Source of the DNA: Sphingomonas panni
GTDB lineage: Bacteria > Pseudomonadota > Alphaproteobacteria > Sphingomonadales > Sphingomonadaceae
Assembly: GCF_022664435.1 (NCBI RefSeq)
Contig: NZ_JAKREU010000006.1
Location: 186,001 to 250,000 of the forward strand
Length of the DNA: 64,000 bases
Direction of reading: 5' to 3'
The translations under genes and the position numbers were made by a program. Below the pieces are notes generated by a model. The model did no database searches and had not been told where the DNA came from. It worked only from the letters and a program-made list of their open reading frames with translations. Positions 17,871 to 27,600 of the stretch are shown one piece after another (positions within the stretch are counted from its first letter, which is position 1; each line of letters opens with the position of its first letter).

Positions 17871-18971
17871 TCAGGCCGTGCGGGGCAGGATTCCGAACGA
17901 CGGGCGGGGCGCGCCGTTGAACAGCCATAACAGGAACGGCGAGCGCGCCACGACACGCGTGTGAAAGGCGTAGGACAGGATCGCGGCAACCGACACGACG
18001 AAGGCGAAAGTCAGATAATCATTGCCGAGGATGTCGCCCGCCAGCGCCTGCAACAGCTTCACGATCGGGAAATGGACGACGTAGATCGTTAGCGACGCAT
18101 CGGCGATACGGCGCAGCGGTCGCGATATCCGGCGGATGGTCAGCGCCGACCGCAGGATCAGCAGCGCACTCGTCCCCGGCAGCACCGCGCGCGCCACCAG
18201 CGACAGTTGCGGAACGCCAACGCCGGTCGCGGTCCCGCTGACCCATGCGGCACCGCAATCGAGCAGCAGCATCGTACCGGCGAGCAGCGCGAGGATGCGC
18301 CAGTGCCCGACCATGCGGTTGGTCAGCAGCCCATCCCGGCCGAGCAGGATGCCGGTGGCGTATAGCGGGGCATAGCCGAGGATCTGGGGCAGGTTGCTCG
18401 CCACGGTCGGCCCGTCGCCCGGTACGATCGCCGCCAGCCGGACTCCCAGGGTCATCGATGCCAGCGAAACGACCAGCATCGCCAGCAGGACGCGGGCCTG
18501 CCGTGCGGCGTCGGTCGCCGCGTTGCCCGTCAGCCATGCGGTCACCCGCGCATGGGCGTGCCCGAACGCCAGCAGCGACGCGATCGGCAGGTAGAGGATC
18601 AGGGCGAGGAGGAACCAGAGATGGTACCAGTTGAACCCCAGGCTGGCGATGGACGGCGCGGTCGTCGCGAAATGCAGCCGCAGGGCGATCATCGTCGGGA
18701 CCGTCAGCAGCAGCCCGGTCAGGAGCGGCATCGCCAGCATCTGGAACCGGGCGCGCAGCCATTGGCGGCGGTGGCGGCGCGATGCGACGAAGCCGCACAG
18801 GAAACCGGCGATCATCATGAACGCCCCCATGCGGACATGGGTCGACACATAGCCGATCACCACGAACAGCGGCGCATGGGAACCTTCGGGCAGCGCGTGG
18901 AGCAGGATGCCGAACAGCATCAGGCCGGCACGCCATGCATCGACCCCGACAAGGCGTTGCGGCGGTTCCAC
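17871..18971 (-). CDS. Acyltransferase 3 family membrane protein (OpgC/OafA-like)
   Basis: A 366-residue integral membrane acyltransferase. N-terminal GVDAWRAGLMLFGILLHAL carries the conserved R and H pattern of acyltransferase 3 family enzymes. The start of helix three has RMGAFMMIAGFLCGF, and about ten hydrophobic segments run to the C-terminus. Such enzymes transfer acetyl or succinyl groups onto periplasmic or surface glycans. The GTG start lies 5 bp after the SGNH gene's stop, so the two form an operon, and transmembrane acyltransferases and SGNH domains often work together in glycan O-acylation. Substrate is unknown. Confidence 0.85.
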   Translation of the reverse strand: MEPPQRLVGVDAWRAGLMLFGILLHALPEGSHAPLFVVIGYVSTHVRMGAFMMIAGFLCGFVASRRHRRQWLRARFQMLAMPLLTGLLLTVPTMIALRLHFATTAPSIASLGFNWYHLWFLLALILYLPIASLLAFGHAHARVTAWLTGNAATDAARQARVLLAMLVVSLASMTLGVRLAAIVPGDGPTVASNLPQILGYAPLYATGILLGRDGLLTNRMVGHWRILALLAGTMLLLDCGAAWVSGTATGVGVPQLSLVARAVLPGTSALLILRSALTIRRISRPLRRIADASLTIYVVHFPIVKLLQALAGDILGNDYLTFAFVVSVAAILSYAFHTRVVARSPFLLWLFNGAPRPSFGILPRTA

Positions 18972-18976
18972 CGGGG

Positions 18977-19729
18977 TCAGCTATGCTTCGATTCGCGCTG
19001 GCAATATCGGACCAGCGATGCCGGCAGATCGGTGGCGAGGCTGCGGTGCAGCGCGTCGCTGAAGATCGCATAGCCGCCGGCGTTCAGGTGCAGCCCGTCG
19101 ACTTCGTAGAACGGCCCCGGGCGGCCGTCGACCAGGAACCGGTCGCGGACGTCGACATAGATCAGGTCGGCATCGCGCGCCGCCATCGCCCGTACGATCG
19201 CGTCGAACGCCGTCTGCTTGTCGGCGATCGACCAGCGGGCGGGGGACGGTTTGACCGAGACGAAGAACACCGGCGTCGTACCCAGACGCTTGCGCTTATA
19301 CGCCATGAAGTCGGCAAAGGCCGATGCGGTGGCATCGACCGACACGCCGAACGCGAGGTCGTTTTCGCCGGCATAGAAGACGATCGCGCGCGGCGGCTGG
19401 GGGCGGCGTTCGTTCAGGAAGCGCGTGGTCAGTTCGGCCAGCGTCGCGCCGCCGATCGCGCGGTTGTGCGTCGTCCAGGGCAGCATGTCTTGTTGCATGC
19501 TGTTCCAGCGTGCCATCGTCGAACTGCCGACGAACCATACCGCGCATTCGTCCTGCCGGACTTCGTTGGGCAGCGGCAGCGAATTGGTGAACGCCTGCTG
19601 CTCGCGTGCCTTGCTATAGCCCCAGGCGAAGATGATCGCGCCGAACACGCCGAGGGCGACCAGCGCCTTGAACAGCGTCAGTGCGATCTCGCGCAACGTG
19701 GTGGTGAGATTGCCGGTCGGGATGGGCAC
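18977..19729 (-). CDS. SGNH/GDSL-type hydrolase, membrane-anchored
   Basis: A 250-residue protein with one N-terminal anchor (about residues 20-37) and a periplasmic SGNH hydrolase domain. The SGNH blocks are visible: FVGSSTMARW (Ser70), AIGGATLAEL (Gly94), FYAGENDLAFG (Asn123) and the catalytic DGLHLN near the C-terminus. These enzymes act as esterases or acyl transferases on polysaccharides. It is the first gene of a pair with the membrane acyltransferase, which may supply the acyl group. The flippase gene is convergent with this pair. The family call is firm; the substrate is not known. Confidence 0.9.
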   Translation of the reverse strand: MPIPTGNLTTTLREIALTLFKALVALGVFGAIIFAWGYSKAREQQAFTNSLPLPNEVRQDECAVWFVGSSTMARWNSMQQDMLPWTTHNRAIGGATLAELTTRFLNERRPQPPRAIVFYAGENDLAFGVSVDATASAFADFMAYKRKRLGTTPVFFVSVKPSPARWSIADKQTAFDAIVRAMAARDADLIYVDVRDRFLVDGRPGPFYEVDGLHLNAGGYAIFSDALHRSLATDLPASLVRYCQRESKHS

Positions 19730-19824
19730 GCCGTGGTCGTTCCTTTCGCGACCACGGCTTAGCGGGCAAAAGTTACCCGGTATTCAACGGGATGACCGTT
19801 CGTCCTGTCCGCCCGGTCGTGCGC

Positions 19825-21276
19825 TTAGCGGAACGGCGGTTCGTTGAACGCGCGCAGCTTGCGACTGTGCAGCCGGGCGCCTTCCTGCCGCAGCTGCTCG
19901 CACGCTTCGATGCCGATGCGCATATGTTCGTTGATCGCGCGTTCGTAGAAGCGGTTGGCCTGCCCCGGCAGCTTCAATTCGCCATGCAGCGGCTTGTCCG
20001 ATACGCACAGCAGCGTGCCATAGGGGACGCGGAAGCGATATCCCTGTGCGGCGATGGTCGCCGATTCCATGTCGATTCCGACCGCGCGGCTGAGCGAGAA
20101 ACGCAGCGCCGAACGGCTGAAGCGCAATTCCCAGTTGCGGTCGTCGGTGGTGACGATGGTGCCGGTGCGCAGCCGGTTCTTCAGCTCGTCGCCCGACTGG
20201 CCCGACACGATCTCCGCCGCGCGTGCCATGGCGACCTGCACTTCGGCGATCGCCGGCACCGGGATTTCGGGCGGCAGCACGTCGTCCAGCACATGGTCGT
20301 CGCGCAGATAGGCATGGGCCAGCACATAGTCGCCGATCCGCTGGCTGGGGCGCAGGCCGCCGCAGTGCCCGATCATCAGCCACGCCTCGGGCCGCATGAC
20401 GGCGAGGTGATCGCAGATCGTCTTCGCGTTCGACGGGCCGACGCCGATATTGACCAGGGTGATGCCGGTGCCGTCGGGCGCAACCAGATGATAGGCCGGC
20501 ATCTGGTGCCGCCGCCACGCGCTGTCACTGACCATCCGTTCGGCATCGTCGCCGGCGGTCGCCAGCACGCCGCCGGCCCCCGACAGCGCGGTATAGCGGC
20601 TGGGGGTGCCATCGGCGGCGGGCTTCAGCTGTTCCCCGGCCCAGCGGACGAATTCGTCGACATAGCGGTGATAGTTGGTGAAGAGGACGTACTGCTGGAT
20701 ATGCTCCGGCGGGGTGCCGGTATAATGCCGCAATCGTGCCAGCGAGAAATCGGTGCGCAGCCCGTCGAACAGCGCCAGCGGGCGATGGTCGTCATGGCTG
20801 ACCCACAGGCCGTCGGCAATCTCGTCACCGATATGCGCCAGCTCGGTCGCCGGGAAATAGCGGGCGAGTTCGGTCGCCGAAACCGCGTCGAGGCTGAGCG
20901 CATGGCCCGCGTCGAGGACATAGGGAAACGGGATTTCCTGCCGCCCGGCCACTGCCTCGACCGTCACGTCGTGGTTGGCGATCAGCAGGTCGAGCTGTTC
21001 GGTCAGGTAGGCGGCGAACATCGCCGGCTTGGTCACGCTGATGCGATATTCGCCGGGCGTCGTCAGCCGGCCATAGGCGCGCGACGGCGTCGGCCGTTCG
21101 CCGCTGCCGCGATAGGTCAGACGGATTTCGGGATAGGCGAACGACCCGTCGACCCGCGCGGACGAGGGCGGAGGCGTGCCGTCGGTGAGGTAGAGGTCCA
21201 GGGCGGCGCGAAGGCGCGCGACCGAGGCGGTGTAGAGCCGATCGAGTTCGGCGACGATCTGGGAAGCCTGCGTCAT
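19825..21276 (-). CDS. amn: AMP nucleosidase
   Basis: A 483-residue AMP nucleosidase, which cleaves AMP to adenine and ribose 5-phosphate to control adenylate pools. The N-terminal regulatory domain (about 1-180) contains GEYRISVTKPAMFAAYL. The C-terminal nucleoside-phosphorylase domain has NIGVGPSNAKTICDHLAV, MIGHCGGLRPSQRIGDYVLA and SRAVGIDMESATIAAQGYRF, where MESAT forms the catalytic and ribose site. Length matches the family. It appears to be monocistronic and lies between the SGNH gene and the repeat protein. Confidence 0.96.
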   Translation of the reverse strand: MTQASQIVAELDRLYTASVARLRAALDLYLTDGTPPPSSARVDGSFAYPEIRLTYRGSGERPTPSRAYGRLTTPGEYRISVTKPAMFAAYLTEQLDLLIANHDVTVEAVAGRQEIPFPYVLDAGHALSLDAVSATELARYFPATELAHIGDEIADGLWVSHDDHRPLALFDGLRTDFSLARLRHYTGTPPEHIQQYVLFTNYHRYVDEFVRWAGEQLKPAADGTPSRYTALSGAGGVLATAGDDAERMVSDSAWRRHQMPAYHLVAPDGTGITLVNIGVGPSNAKTICDHLAVMRPEAWLMIGHCGGLRPSQRIGDYVLAHAYLRDDHVLDDVLPPEIPVPAIAEVQVAMARAAEIVSGQSGDELKNRLRTGTIVTTDDRNWELRFSRSALRFSLSRAVGIDMESATIAAQGYRFRVPYGTLLCVSDKPLHGELKLPGQANRFYERAINEHMRIGIEACEQLRQEGARLHSRKLRAFNEPPFR

Positions 21277-21348
21277 CGACCGTGGCTAAGGCGGCTTGGC
21301 CTACAACGCAAGCCCCCGGCGCATGGGTCACGCGCCGGGGATGCAAGC

Positions 21349-21708
21349 TCAGGTGGCCGAGGGCGGCACCTTCGGCAGGGCGTCTGCTTCACGCTTCTTT
21401 TCGATCAGCTTCGATGCGCCGAATGCGGCACCGGCGATGGCGGCGGCGGCACCGGCAACGATCGCGGCGGTCGCGCCCGGATGCGCCTTCACGGTTTCGG
21501 CGGTCGACTTGGCGGCGCTGGTTACGGCGTCGCGCGACTTGGCGGCCGCATCGGCTACGGCATCGCGCGACTTCGCGGCGGCGTCGCTCACGCTGTCCTT
21601 GGCCGAGGCATAGGTCGCCGACGCCTTTTCAGCGAGCGTGCCCGAAGTTTCGGCGACGTCGTTCGCGATGTTCTTCGTCGCGTCGTTGGTGATCGTCGTG
21701 TTGGTCAT
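21349..21708 (-). CDS. Ala/Lys-rich helical repeat protein with membrane-like tail
   Basis: A 119-residue protein with a low-complexity helical middle in which AAAKSRDAV occurs twice in tandem, preceded by variants (SAKDSVSD). A hydrophobic Ala/Gly segment of about 20 residues follows (ATAAIVAGAAAAIAGAAFGA), then a basic tail KLIEKKREAD. This layout resembles ribosome- or membrane-associated YqjD/ElaB-type and LEA-like stress proteins, but no specific family is claimed. A purine-rich AGGGAACG precedes the ATG. It lies 76 bp downstream of the peroxiredoxin gene on the same strand, so a joint stress response is possible. Confidence 0.7.
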   Translation of the reverse strand: MTNTTITNDATKNIANDVAETSGTLAEKASATYASAKDSVSDAAAKSRDAVADAAAKSRDAVTSAAKSTAETVKAHPGATAAIVAGAAAAIAGAAFGASKLIEKKREADALPKVPPSAT

Positions 21709-21784
21709 GACGTTCCCTTTCCTGATCGATATGGGTGCGTAACTACCGACTAACTCGAACGGTGGTCGGGGGTTCCGTTGCGTG

Positions 21785-22267
21785 TCAGATCGACGCCAGC
21801 AGATTCTCGGCCGAGCTGACCTTGAACTCACCGGGTGCCTCGACATGCAGCGCCTCGACCACGCCGTCGTTGACCAGCATCGCATAACGCTGCGACCGGG
21901 TGCCCATGCCATAGGCGGAACCGTCCATGGTCAGGCCGATCGCCTTGGCGAAATCGGCATTGCCGTCGGCCAGCATCGTCACCTTGTCGCCCGTATCGCC
22001 GGACTTGGCCCATGCCGACAGGACGAAGGCGTCGTTGACCGAAGTGCAGGCGATCTCGTCCACGCCCTTGTCGCGAAACGCCTGTGCCTGTTCGACATAG
22101 CCCGGCAGGTGGCGCGCCGAGCAGGTGGGGGTGAAGGCGCCAGGCACCGCGAACAGCGCGACGCGCCGTCCGGCGAAGAAATCCTCGGTCGATACCTGGT
22201 CCGGCCCGTCGGGCGTGACCTTGGCGAGCTTGGCAGGGGGCAGGCGGTCGCCGACCTTGATCGTCAT
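21785..22267 (-). CDS. Peroxiredoxin (Prx5-type)
   Basis: A 160-residue thiol peroxidase of the Prx5/AhpE-like 'redoxin' group that reduces peroxides. The peroxidatic site is VPGAFTPTCSARHLPGY with Cys49, and a further Cys lies in EIACTSVNDAFVLSAW. The rest of the fold (MLADGNADFAKAIGL, MLVNDGVVEALHVE) is typical. No glutaredoxin domain is fused. The start at ATG 22267 gives MTIKVGDRLP, the usual N-terminus. It is divergent from yqgE. Confidence 0.95.
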   Translation of the reverse strand: MTIKVGDRLPPAKLAKVTPDGPDQVSTEDFFAGRRVALFAVPGAFTPTCSARHLPGYVEQAQAFRDKGVDEIACTSVNDAFVLSAWAKSGDTGDKVTMLADGNADFAKAIGLTMDGSAYGMGTRSQRYAMLVNDGVVEALHVEAPGEFKVSSAENLLASI

Positions 22268-22380
22268 GATATTCTCCGCTTCGGGTCCGGCGCGTCGCGC
22301 GCGCCACCATGCAGCGTGGGTGCGCGGATGGTCCTTTTCAACCATGGCGCTCCGATACGCGGGGGGCTAGCGTCGCCATC

Positions 22381-22944
22381 ATGATCGAACAGACGCGATT
22401 CCTTGCCGGACAAATCCTGCTCGCCATGCCCGGCATCGGCGACCGGCGTTTCGACCATGCCGTCATCGCGATGTGTACCCATGACGAGGACGGGGCGATG
22501 GGCGTCGGCATCGGCGATACGATCGACGGGCTGGGGCTGCATGCGCTGCTGAAACAGCTCGACATCGAACCCGGCGATGCGCCCGATGCGCCGATCCATC
22601 TGGGTGGCCCGGTCGAGACGCGGCGCGGCTTCGTGCTGCATGACGACAGCTGGTCCGGGCAGGACACGATCGACGTGGCCGGCAAATGGGCGTTGTCGGG
22701 ATCGATCGACGTGCTGCGCGCGATCGCGGCGGGTACCGGACCGGTGCGCTATCTGATCGCCCTTGGCTATGCCGGCTGGGAGGCGGGGCAGCTTGAGAGC
22801 GAATTGTCGCGGCATGGCTGGATGAATGTCGCGGGCGATGGCGCGTTGCTGTTCGACGTGCCGACCGAAGCGCGCTGGCGCGGCGGGTTCGAGACGGCCG
22901 GCATCGATCCCCGGCTGCTGGCGCTGGGGGCGGGAACCGCCTGA
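22381..22944 (+). CDS. YqgE/AlgH family protein
   Basis: A 187-residue protein of the YqgE/AlgH family, widespread and of unclear biochemical role. Motifs are FLAGQILLAMPGIGD, FDHAVIAMCTHDEDGAMGVGIG, the PIHLGGPVETRRGFVLH strand and the C-terminal IALGYAGWEAGQLESEL. Length matches the family (about 185-190). The next gene, ahcY, starts 110 bp further on behind its own operator, so yqgE need not be co-transcribed with it. The name is used without any claim of an alginate role. Confidence 0.93.
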   Translation: MIEQTRFLAGQILLAMPGIGDRRFDHAVIAMCTHDEDGAMGVGIGDTIDGLGLHALLKQLDIEPGDAPDAPIHLGGPVETRRGFVLHDDSWSGQDTIDVAGKWALSGSIDVLRAIAAGTGPVRYLIALGYAGWEAGQLESELSRHGWMNVAGDGALLFDVPTEARWRGGFETAGIDPRLLALGAGTA

Positions 22945-22951
22945 CAACGAG

Positions 22952-22971
22952 ATATAAAGATATCTTTATAT
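22952..22971. promoter_or_regulatory. Perfect 20-bp palindrome upstream of ahcY, SahR-like operator candidate
   Basis: ATATAAAGATATCTTTATAT is a perfect palindrome just after the yqgE stop and 82 bp before the ahcY start, in otherwise GC-rich DNA. ArsR-family regulators that sense S-adenosylhomocysteine (SahR) and related methionine-cycle regulators bind AT-rich palindromes of this general form upstream of ahcY. The regulator is not in this window; the assignment is inference. Confidence 0.7.
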
Positions 22972-23016
22972 AGGATTTGCGTTTCGTCGGGCGGCTGGGT
23001 AGAGGCCGACCATCCG

Positions 23017-23034
23017 CCATGGGTGCGCCCATGG
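23017..23034 (+). promoter_or_regulatory. Hairpin in the ahcY 5' leader
   Basis: CCATGGG-TGCG-CCCATGG forms a perfect 7-bp stem with a 4-nt loop, ending 8 nt before the AGGAG ribosome-binding site. It may modulate translation. It does not match an S-adenosylhomocysteine riboswitch as I know it. Confidence 0.45.
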
Positions 23035-23053
23035 CCCCATGCAGGAGCTGAAC

Positions 23054-24463
23054 ATGGCCACCGCCATTGCCGACAAGCAGACCGATTACGTCATCAAGGA
23101 CATCGGCCTCGCCGATTTCGGTCGCAAGGAAATCGAGATCGCCGAAACCGAAATGCCGGGCCTGATGGCGCTGCGCAGCGAATTCGGCGCGTCGCAGCCG
23201 CTGAAGGGCGCGCGCATCACCGGCTCGCTGCACATGACGATCCAGACCGCGGTGCTGATCGAGACGCTGACCGCGCTCGGCGCAGACGTCCGCTGGGCGA
23301 CCTGCAATATCTTCTCGACGCAGGACCATGCCGCCGCCGCCATCGCCGCTGCGGGCGTGCCGGTGTTCGCGGTGAAGGGTGAGAGCCTGGCCGATTACTG
23401 GGACTATGTCGGCGACATCTTCAACTGGGGCGACGAAACCGCCAACATCATCCTCGACGATGGTGGCGATGCCACCATGTTCGCGCTGTGGGGCGCGAAG
23501 CTCGAAGCCGGCGCGACGCTTGGCGAGCCGGAGAATGAAGAGGAAGTCGAGTTCCAGCGCGCGCTGAAGGCGTTCATCGCCAAGCGTCCGGGCTATCTGA
23601 CCGAGACGGTCAAGAACCTGAAGGGCGTGTCGGAAGAGACGACGACCGGCGTCCACCGCCTGTACGAGATCGCGAAGAAGGGCGAACTGCCGTTCCCGGC
23701 GATCAACGTCAACGACTCGGTCACCAAGTCGAAGTTCGACAACCTTTATGGCTGCAAGGAATCGCTGGTCGACGCGATCCGTCGCGCCACAGACGTGATG
23801 CTGGCCGGCAAGGTCGCCTGCGTCGCGGGCTTCGGTGACGTGGGCAAGGGTTCGGCCCAGTCGCTCCGCAACGGCGGCGCGCGCGTCATGGTCACCGAAA
23901 TCGATCCGATCTGCGCGCTGCAGGCGGCGATGGAAGGGTTCGAGGTCGTGACGATGGACGAAGCGGTCGAACGCGCCGACATCTTCTGCACCGCGACCGG
24001 CAATGCCGACGTCATCACCGCCGAGCATATGGCGAAGATGAAGCCGATGAGCATCGTCTGCAACATCGGCCACTTCGACAGCGAGATCCAGATCGCCGCC
24101 CTGTCGAACTATGAATGGGACGAAGTGAAGCCGGGCACCGACCTGGTGAAGTTCCCCGATGGCAAGCAGATCATCGTGCTGGCCAAGGGTCGTCTGGTGA
24201 ACCTGGGCTGCGCCACCGGCCACCCGTCGTTCGTCATGTCGTCGTCCTTCACCAACCAGGTGCTGGCGCAGATCGAGCTGTGGACCAAGGGCGACGAATA
24301 CAAGAACGAAGTCTACGTCCTGCCCAAGCACCTCGACGAAAAGGTCGCGGCGCTGCACCTCGAGAAGCTGGGCGTGAAGCTCAGCAAGCTGACCGAAAAG
24401 CAGGCGTCGTACATCGGCGTGCCGGTCGAAGGGCCGTTCAAGCCGGATCATTATCGCTACTGA
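23054..24463 (+). CDS. ahcY: Adenosylhomocysteinase
   Basis: A 469-residue cytosolic NAD-dependent enzyme that splits S-adenosylhomocysteine into adenosine and homocysteine, clearing the inhibitory product of methylation. Visible features include [13 protein letters not shown], the substrate-site region [17 protein letters not shown], the Rossmann motif [16 protein letters not shown] and the conserved C-terminus KPDHYRY. Length fits the family including its usual insertion. AGGAG lies 7 nt upstream of ATG 23054, which decides the start over the in-frame 23039. Control is probably through the 22952 palindrome; a terminator follows at 24490. Confidence 0.98.
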   Translation: MATAIADKQTDYVIKDIGLADFGRKEIEIAETEMPGLMALRSEFGASQPLKGARITGSLHMTIQTAVLIETLTALGADVRWATCNIFSTQDHAAAAIAAAGVPVFAVKGESLADYWDYVGDIFNWGDETANIILDDGGDATMFALWGAKLEAGATLGEPENEEEVEFQRALKAFIAKRPGYLTETVKNLKGVSEETTTGVHRLYEIAKKGELPFPAINVNDSVTKSKFDNLYGCKESLVDAIRRATDVMLAGKVACVAGFGDVGKGSAQSLRNGGARVMVTEIDPICALQAAMEGFEVVTMDEAVERADIFCTATGNADVITAEHMAKMKPMSIVCNIGHFDSEIQIAALSNYEWDEVKPGTDLVKFPDGKQIIVLAKGRLVNLGCATGHPSFVMSSSFTNQVLAQIELWTKGDEYKNEVYVLPKHLDEKVAALHLEKLGVKLSKLTEKQASYIGVPVEGPFKPDHYRY

Positions 24464-24489
24464 TCGTTCGCGCGATCCGAGAGCCGAGG

Positions 24490-24523
24490 GGGCGGGCATC
24501 CGGTTGGATGCCCGCCCTTTTTT
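24490..24523 (+). terminator. Rho-independent terminator of ahcY
   Basis: A 12-bp perfect stem (GGGCGGGCATCC/GGATGCCCGCCC) with loop GGTT is followed directly by six T. Confidence 0.95.
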
Positions 24524-24531
24524 GTTGCGCG

Positions 24532-24584
24532 TTTGCAACGCCTCGCAGCCAAACCGCCCCGGCACCCATTCAATACGTTGCAAA
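24532..24584. promoter_or_regulatory. Inverted repeat TTTGCAACG...CGTTGCAAA upstream of the TonB-dependent receptor
   Basis: Nine-base arms at 24532-24540 and 24576-24584 are exact reverse complements, 35 bp apart. Together they would form a LacI-like consensus half-site pair. They lie between the ahcY terminator and the receptor start. A role in transport-gene control is inference. Confidence 0.45.
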
Positions 24585-24605
24585 TCAAACGGACTGCGTC
24601 TCGAA

Positions 24606-24627
24606 GCAATACATCAGAATGTATTGC
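24606..24627 (+). promoter_or_regulatory. Inverted repeat GCAATACAT-CAGA-ATGTATTGC in the receptor leader
   Basis: Perfect 9-bp arms around a 4-nt spacer end 16 bp before the receptor ATG. It could be a repressor site or a leader hairpin close to the ribosome-binding region. Downstream AAGGGG probably serves as the Shine-Dalgarno sequence. Confidence 0.55.
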
Positions 24628-24643
24628 TTAAGGGGTCCGTTTC

Positions 24644-27600
24644 ATGAACCAGTCAACGTCGCGTCTGCGTAGCGGTGTCGCACGCAGTGCCGTTGTCATC
24701 GCCGCGCTGATGGCGTCGGCATCCGCCGTCGCGCAGACCGCCGCGCCCGGCAACAACGACAACGTCCCGATCCCGGCGGACCCCGCTGCGCAGACGCCTG
24801 CGGATGCCAGCAACGGCGAAGAGATCGTCGTCACCGGCACCCGCATCCGGCGACCAGACTTCGAATCGCCCAGCCCCGTCGTCTCGGTGAGCGGCGCCGC
24901 GATCCAGCAGGGTGGCAGCACCAATCTGACCGATATCATCGCGCAGATTCCTGCGCTGCAGGGTTCGACCACCTCGGCCGATACGGCGGGCAGCGGCGTC
25001 GGCATCGGTCTCTCGGGCCTGAACTTGCTGAACCTGCGTAACCTGGGCGAGGATCGCACGCTGGTGTTGATCGATGGGCGTCGCCAGGTTGCGTCGCTCC
25101 CCGGATCGCAGGCGGTCGATGTCAGCACAATTCCGACCGATCTGCTCGAGCGCGTCGACGTGCTGACCGGCGGCGTGTCGGCGGTATATGGCGCGGATGC
25201 GGTGACCGGCGTGGTCAATTTCGTCCTGAAACGCAATTTCGAAGGTATTACCGCGCGTGCGCAGGCCGGCATTTCCGAATATGGCGATGCAGGCAAGCGC
25301 CTGCTGGCGGTGACCGCCGGCAAGAATTTCGCCGACGGGCGCGGCAACGTGGCGCTCGCCTATGAATATGGCTCGGAAAGCCGGCTGGAATCGCGCGATC
25401 GCGCGCGGCTGCGTGGAACTGGGTTCGTCTCGTTCCAGCGCAATCCGAATGATCCGGAGTTCCAGCCGGGCTATACCGGCGGCGCCAGCAACGGCATCCC
25501 GGACAATATCCCGACCAACGATGTCCGCTACAACGACACCGCGCGCCAGGGCGGCATCGACGTCGATTTCGACGGCCAGCCCGATTACTTCGTCAACGGC
25601 GCCGGTCAGCTGGTTCCGTTCCAGCTCGGCACCGTGCTGCGCCCCGGCTTCTCGCAGGGGGGAAGCGGCACCAGTGTCGCCGATTACCAGAACGACCTGC
25701 TGCCGCGTATCGACCGCCATGTCGCGAACCTGATCGCGCATTACGACGTGTCGCCCGCGCTGACGCTGTTCGCGGAAGGCAAGTACGCCCGTAGCAAGTC
25801 GTTCACCGTCGGCCAGCCTTCCTTCGACTATTATCTGCTGGCGGAAGACGGCAATCCGTACCTGCCCGCCGGCCTGCCGAATCTGGGCAATGGCGGCGTG
25901 CTGATCACCCGCGACAATTTCGACATCGGTCAGCGTGGCGAGACGATCACTCGCGAAACCTATCGCGCGGTCGTCGGTGCGCGCGGCGCGATCAACGACC
26001 ATGGCAGCTACGAACTGTCCTATGTCTTCGGTCAGTCGGACATCGCCAACCGCTACGTCAACAATACCTATAACGACCGCTTCTTCGCGGCGCTGGATGC
26101 GGTGCGCGATCCGTCGAACGGGCAGATCACCTGCCGCGTGAACCTCGATCCGACCTGGACCCCGAACCAGCCCTATGCCAGCCGCACCGTCGTCAACCCG
26201 ACGACGTTCCGGCCGGGCGAGTGCGTGCCGTTGAACCTGTTCGGCGACGGAGCCCCCAGCCAGGCGGCGCTCGATTTCGTCCGCGCCACCACCACCGACC
26301 GTTCGCGTCTGCGCCAGCATGTCGTGTCCGGCTCGGTCTCGGGCGACTTCGGCCAGTTCTTCCGGCTGCCCGGCGGTCCGCTCAATTTCGCACTGGGTGC
26401 GGAGTATCGTAAGGAAGAGAGCCGGTTCGTACCCGATGCGATCGCGGCACAGGGCGTGACCTTCACGAACTCGCTGGGCCGGGAAGAAGGCCGGTTCGAC
26501 GTGAAGGAAGCGTTCGCCGAACTCGACGCGCCGATCCTGAAGGACATGGCCTTCGCCCATCGCCTGAGCGTCGGCGCAGCGATCCGCATCTCGGACTATT
26601 CGACGATCGGCCGCACGACGACGTGGAAGGTCAACGGCACCTATGCGCCGGTGCGTGACGTCACGTTGAACGGCACCTATTCGAAGGCGGTTCGCGCGCC
26701 GAACATCGGCGAGCTGTTCGCCGGTCAGTCGCAGACCTTCGCCTTCATCACCGACCCGTGCGACAAGGCGGAACTGCAGAACGGCACCGCGACCCGTGCG
26801 GCCAATTGCCGTACGCTGCTAAGCGGCCTGGGCGTTGCCGATCCGGCGAACTACGTGGACGCGCGCACGACCAACATCTCCGGCTTCTCGGGTGGCAACC
26901 GCGACCTGCGCGAGGAAGAGGCGACGACGTGGACGGCAGGGGCGGTGGTGCAGCCGCGATTCATTCCCGGCCTGTCGCTGCGTGCCGACTGGTATGACAT
27001 CAACCTGAAGGGCGCGATCAACACCGTCGCGGCGAACGAGGTCGCCCGGTTGTGCGTCGATCAGGCCACGCTGGACAATGTGTTCTGCCGTTCGATCACC
27101 CGGACGAACGTTGCCAGCAACACGGCAGCTGTCGGCAACATCACCAGCTTCATCGTCGCGCCGCAGAACGTCGCGCGCTTCAGCACCGCCGGTCTCGACG
27201 TGAACATCAACTACGCATTCGACGCGGGGGATGTCGGTCGGTTCAACCTGCGCCTCGTCGGCAACTATCTCGACAAGCTGGAGTTCATCGGTACGCCTGG
27301 CGCGCCGGTCACCAACCGTCGTCAGGAATCGGCTTTCCGTGCGCCCAAATACAGCGCCAATGCCGATCTGACCTGGTCGCTGGAGAACGTTACCGTCAAC
27401 TACGGCGTCAACTTCCTCGACAAGACGCTGCGCTATGCGAACCTGACGAACGAGAGCAACCCGGACGTCGTCGCGCCGGAATACAAGTACATCAAGCAGA
27501 TGTGGCAGCATGACCTGTACCTCAGTGTCGATGCGACCAACCGCTTCCAATTCTATGGCGGCGTGAACAACCTGTTCGGCCAGAAGCCGGATGTAGCGGA

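Noticed and set aside
22945..23053. S-adenosylhomocysteine or SAM riboswitch in the ahcY leader
   Set aside because: The leader is only about 100 nt, with one simple hairpin and an AT-rich DNA palindrome; I could not fit the conserved core of those riboswitches.
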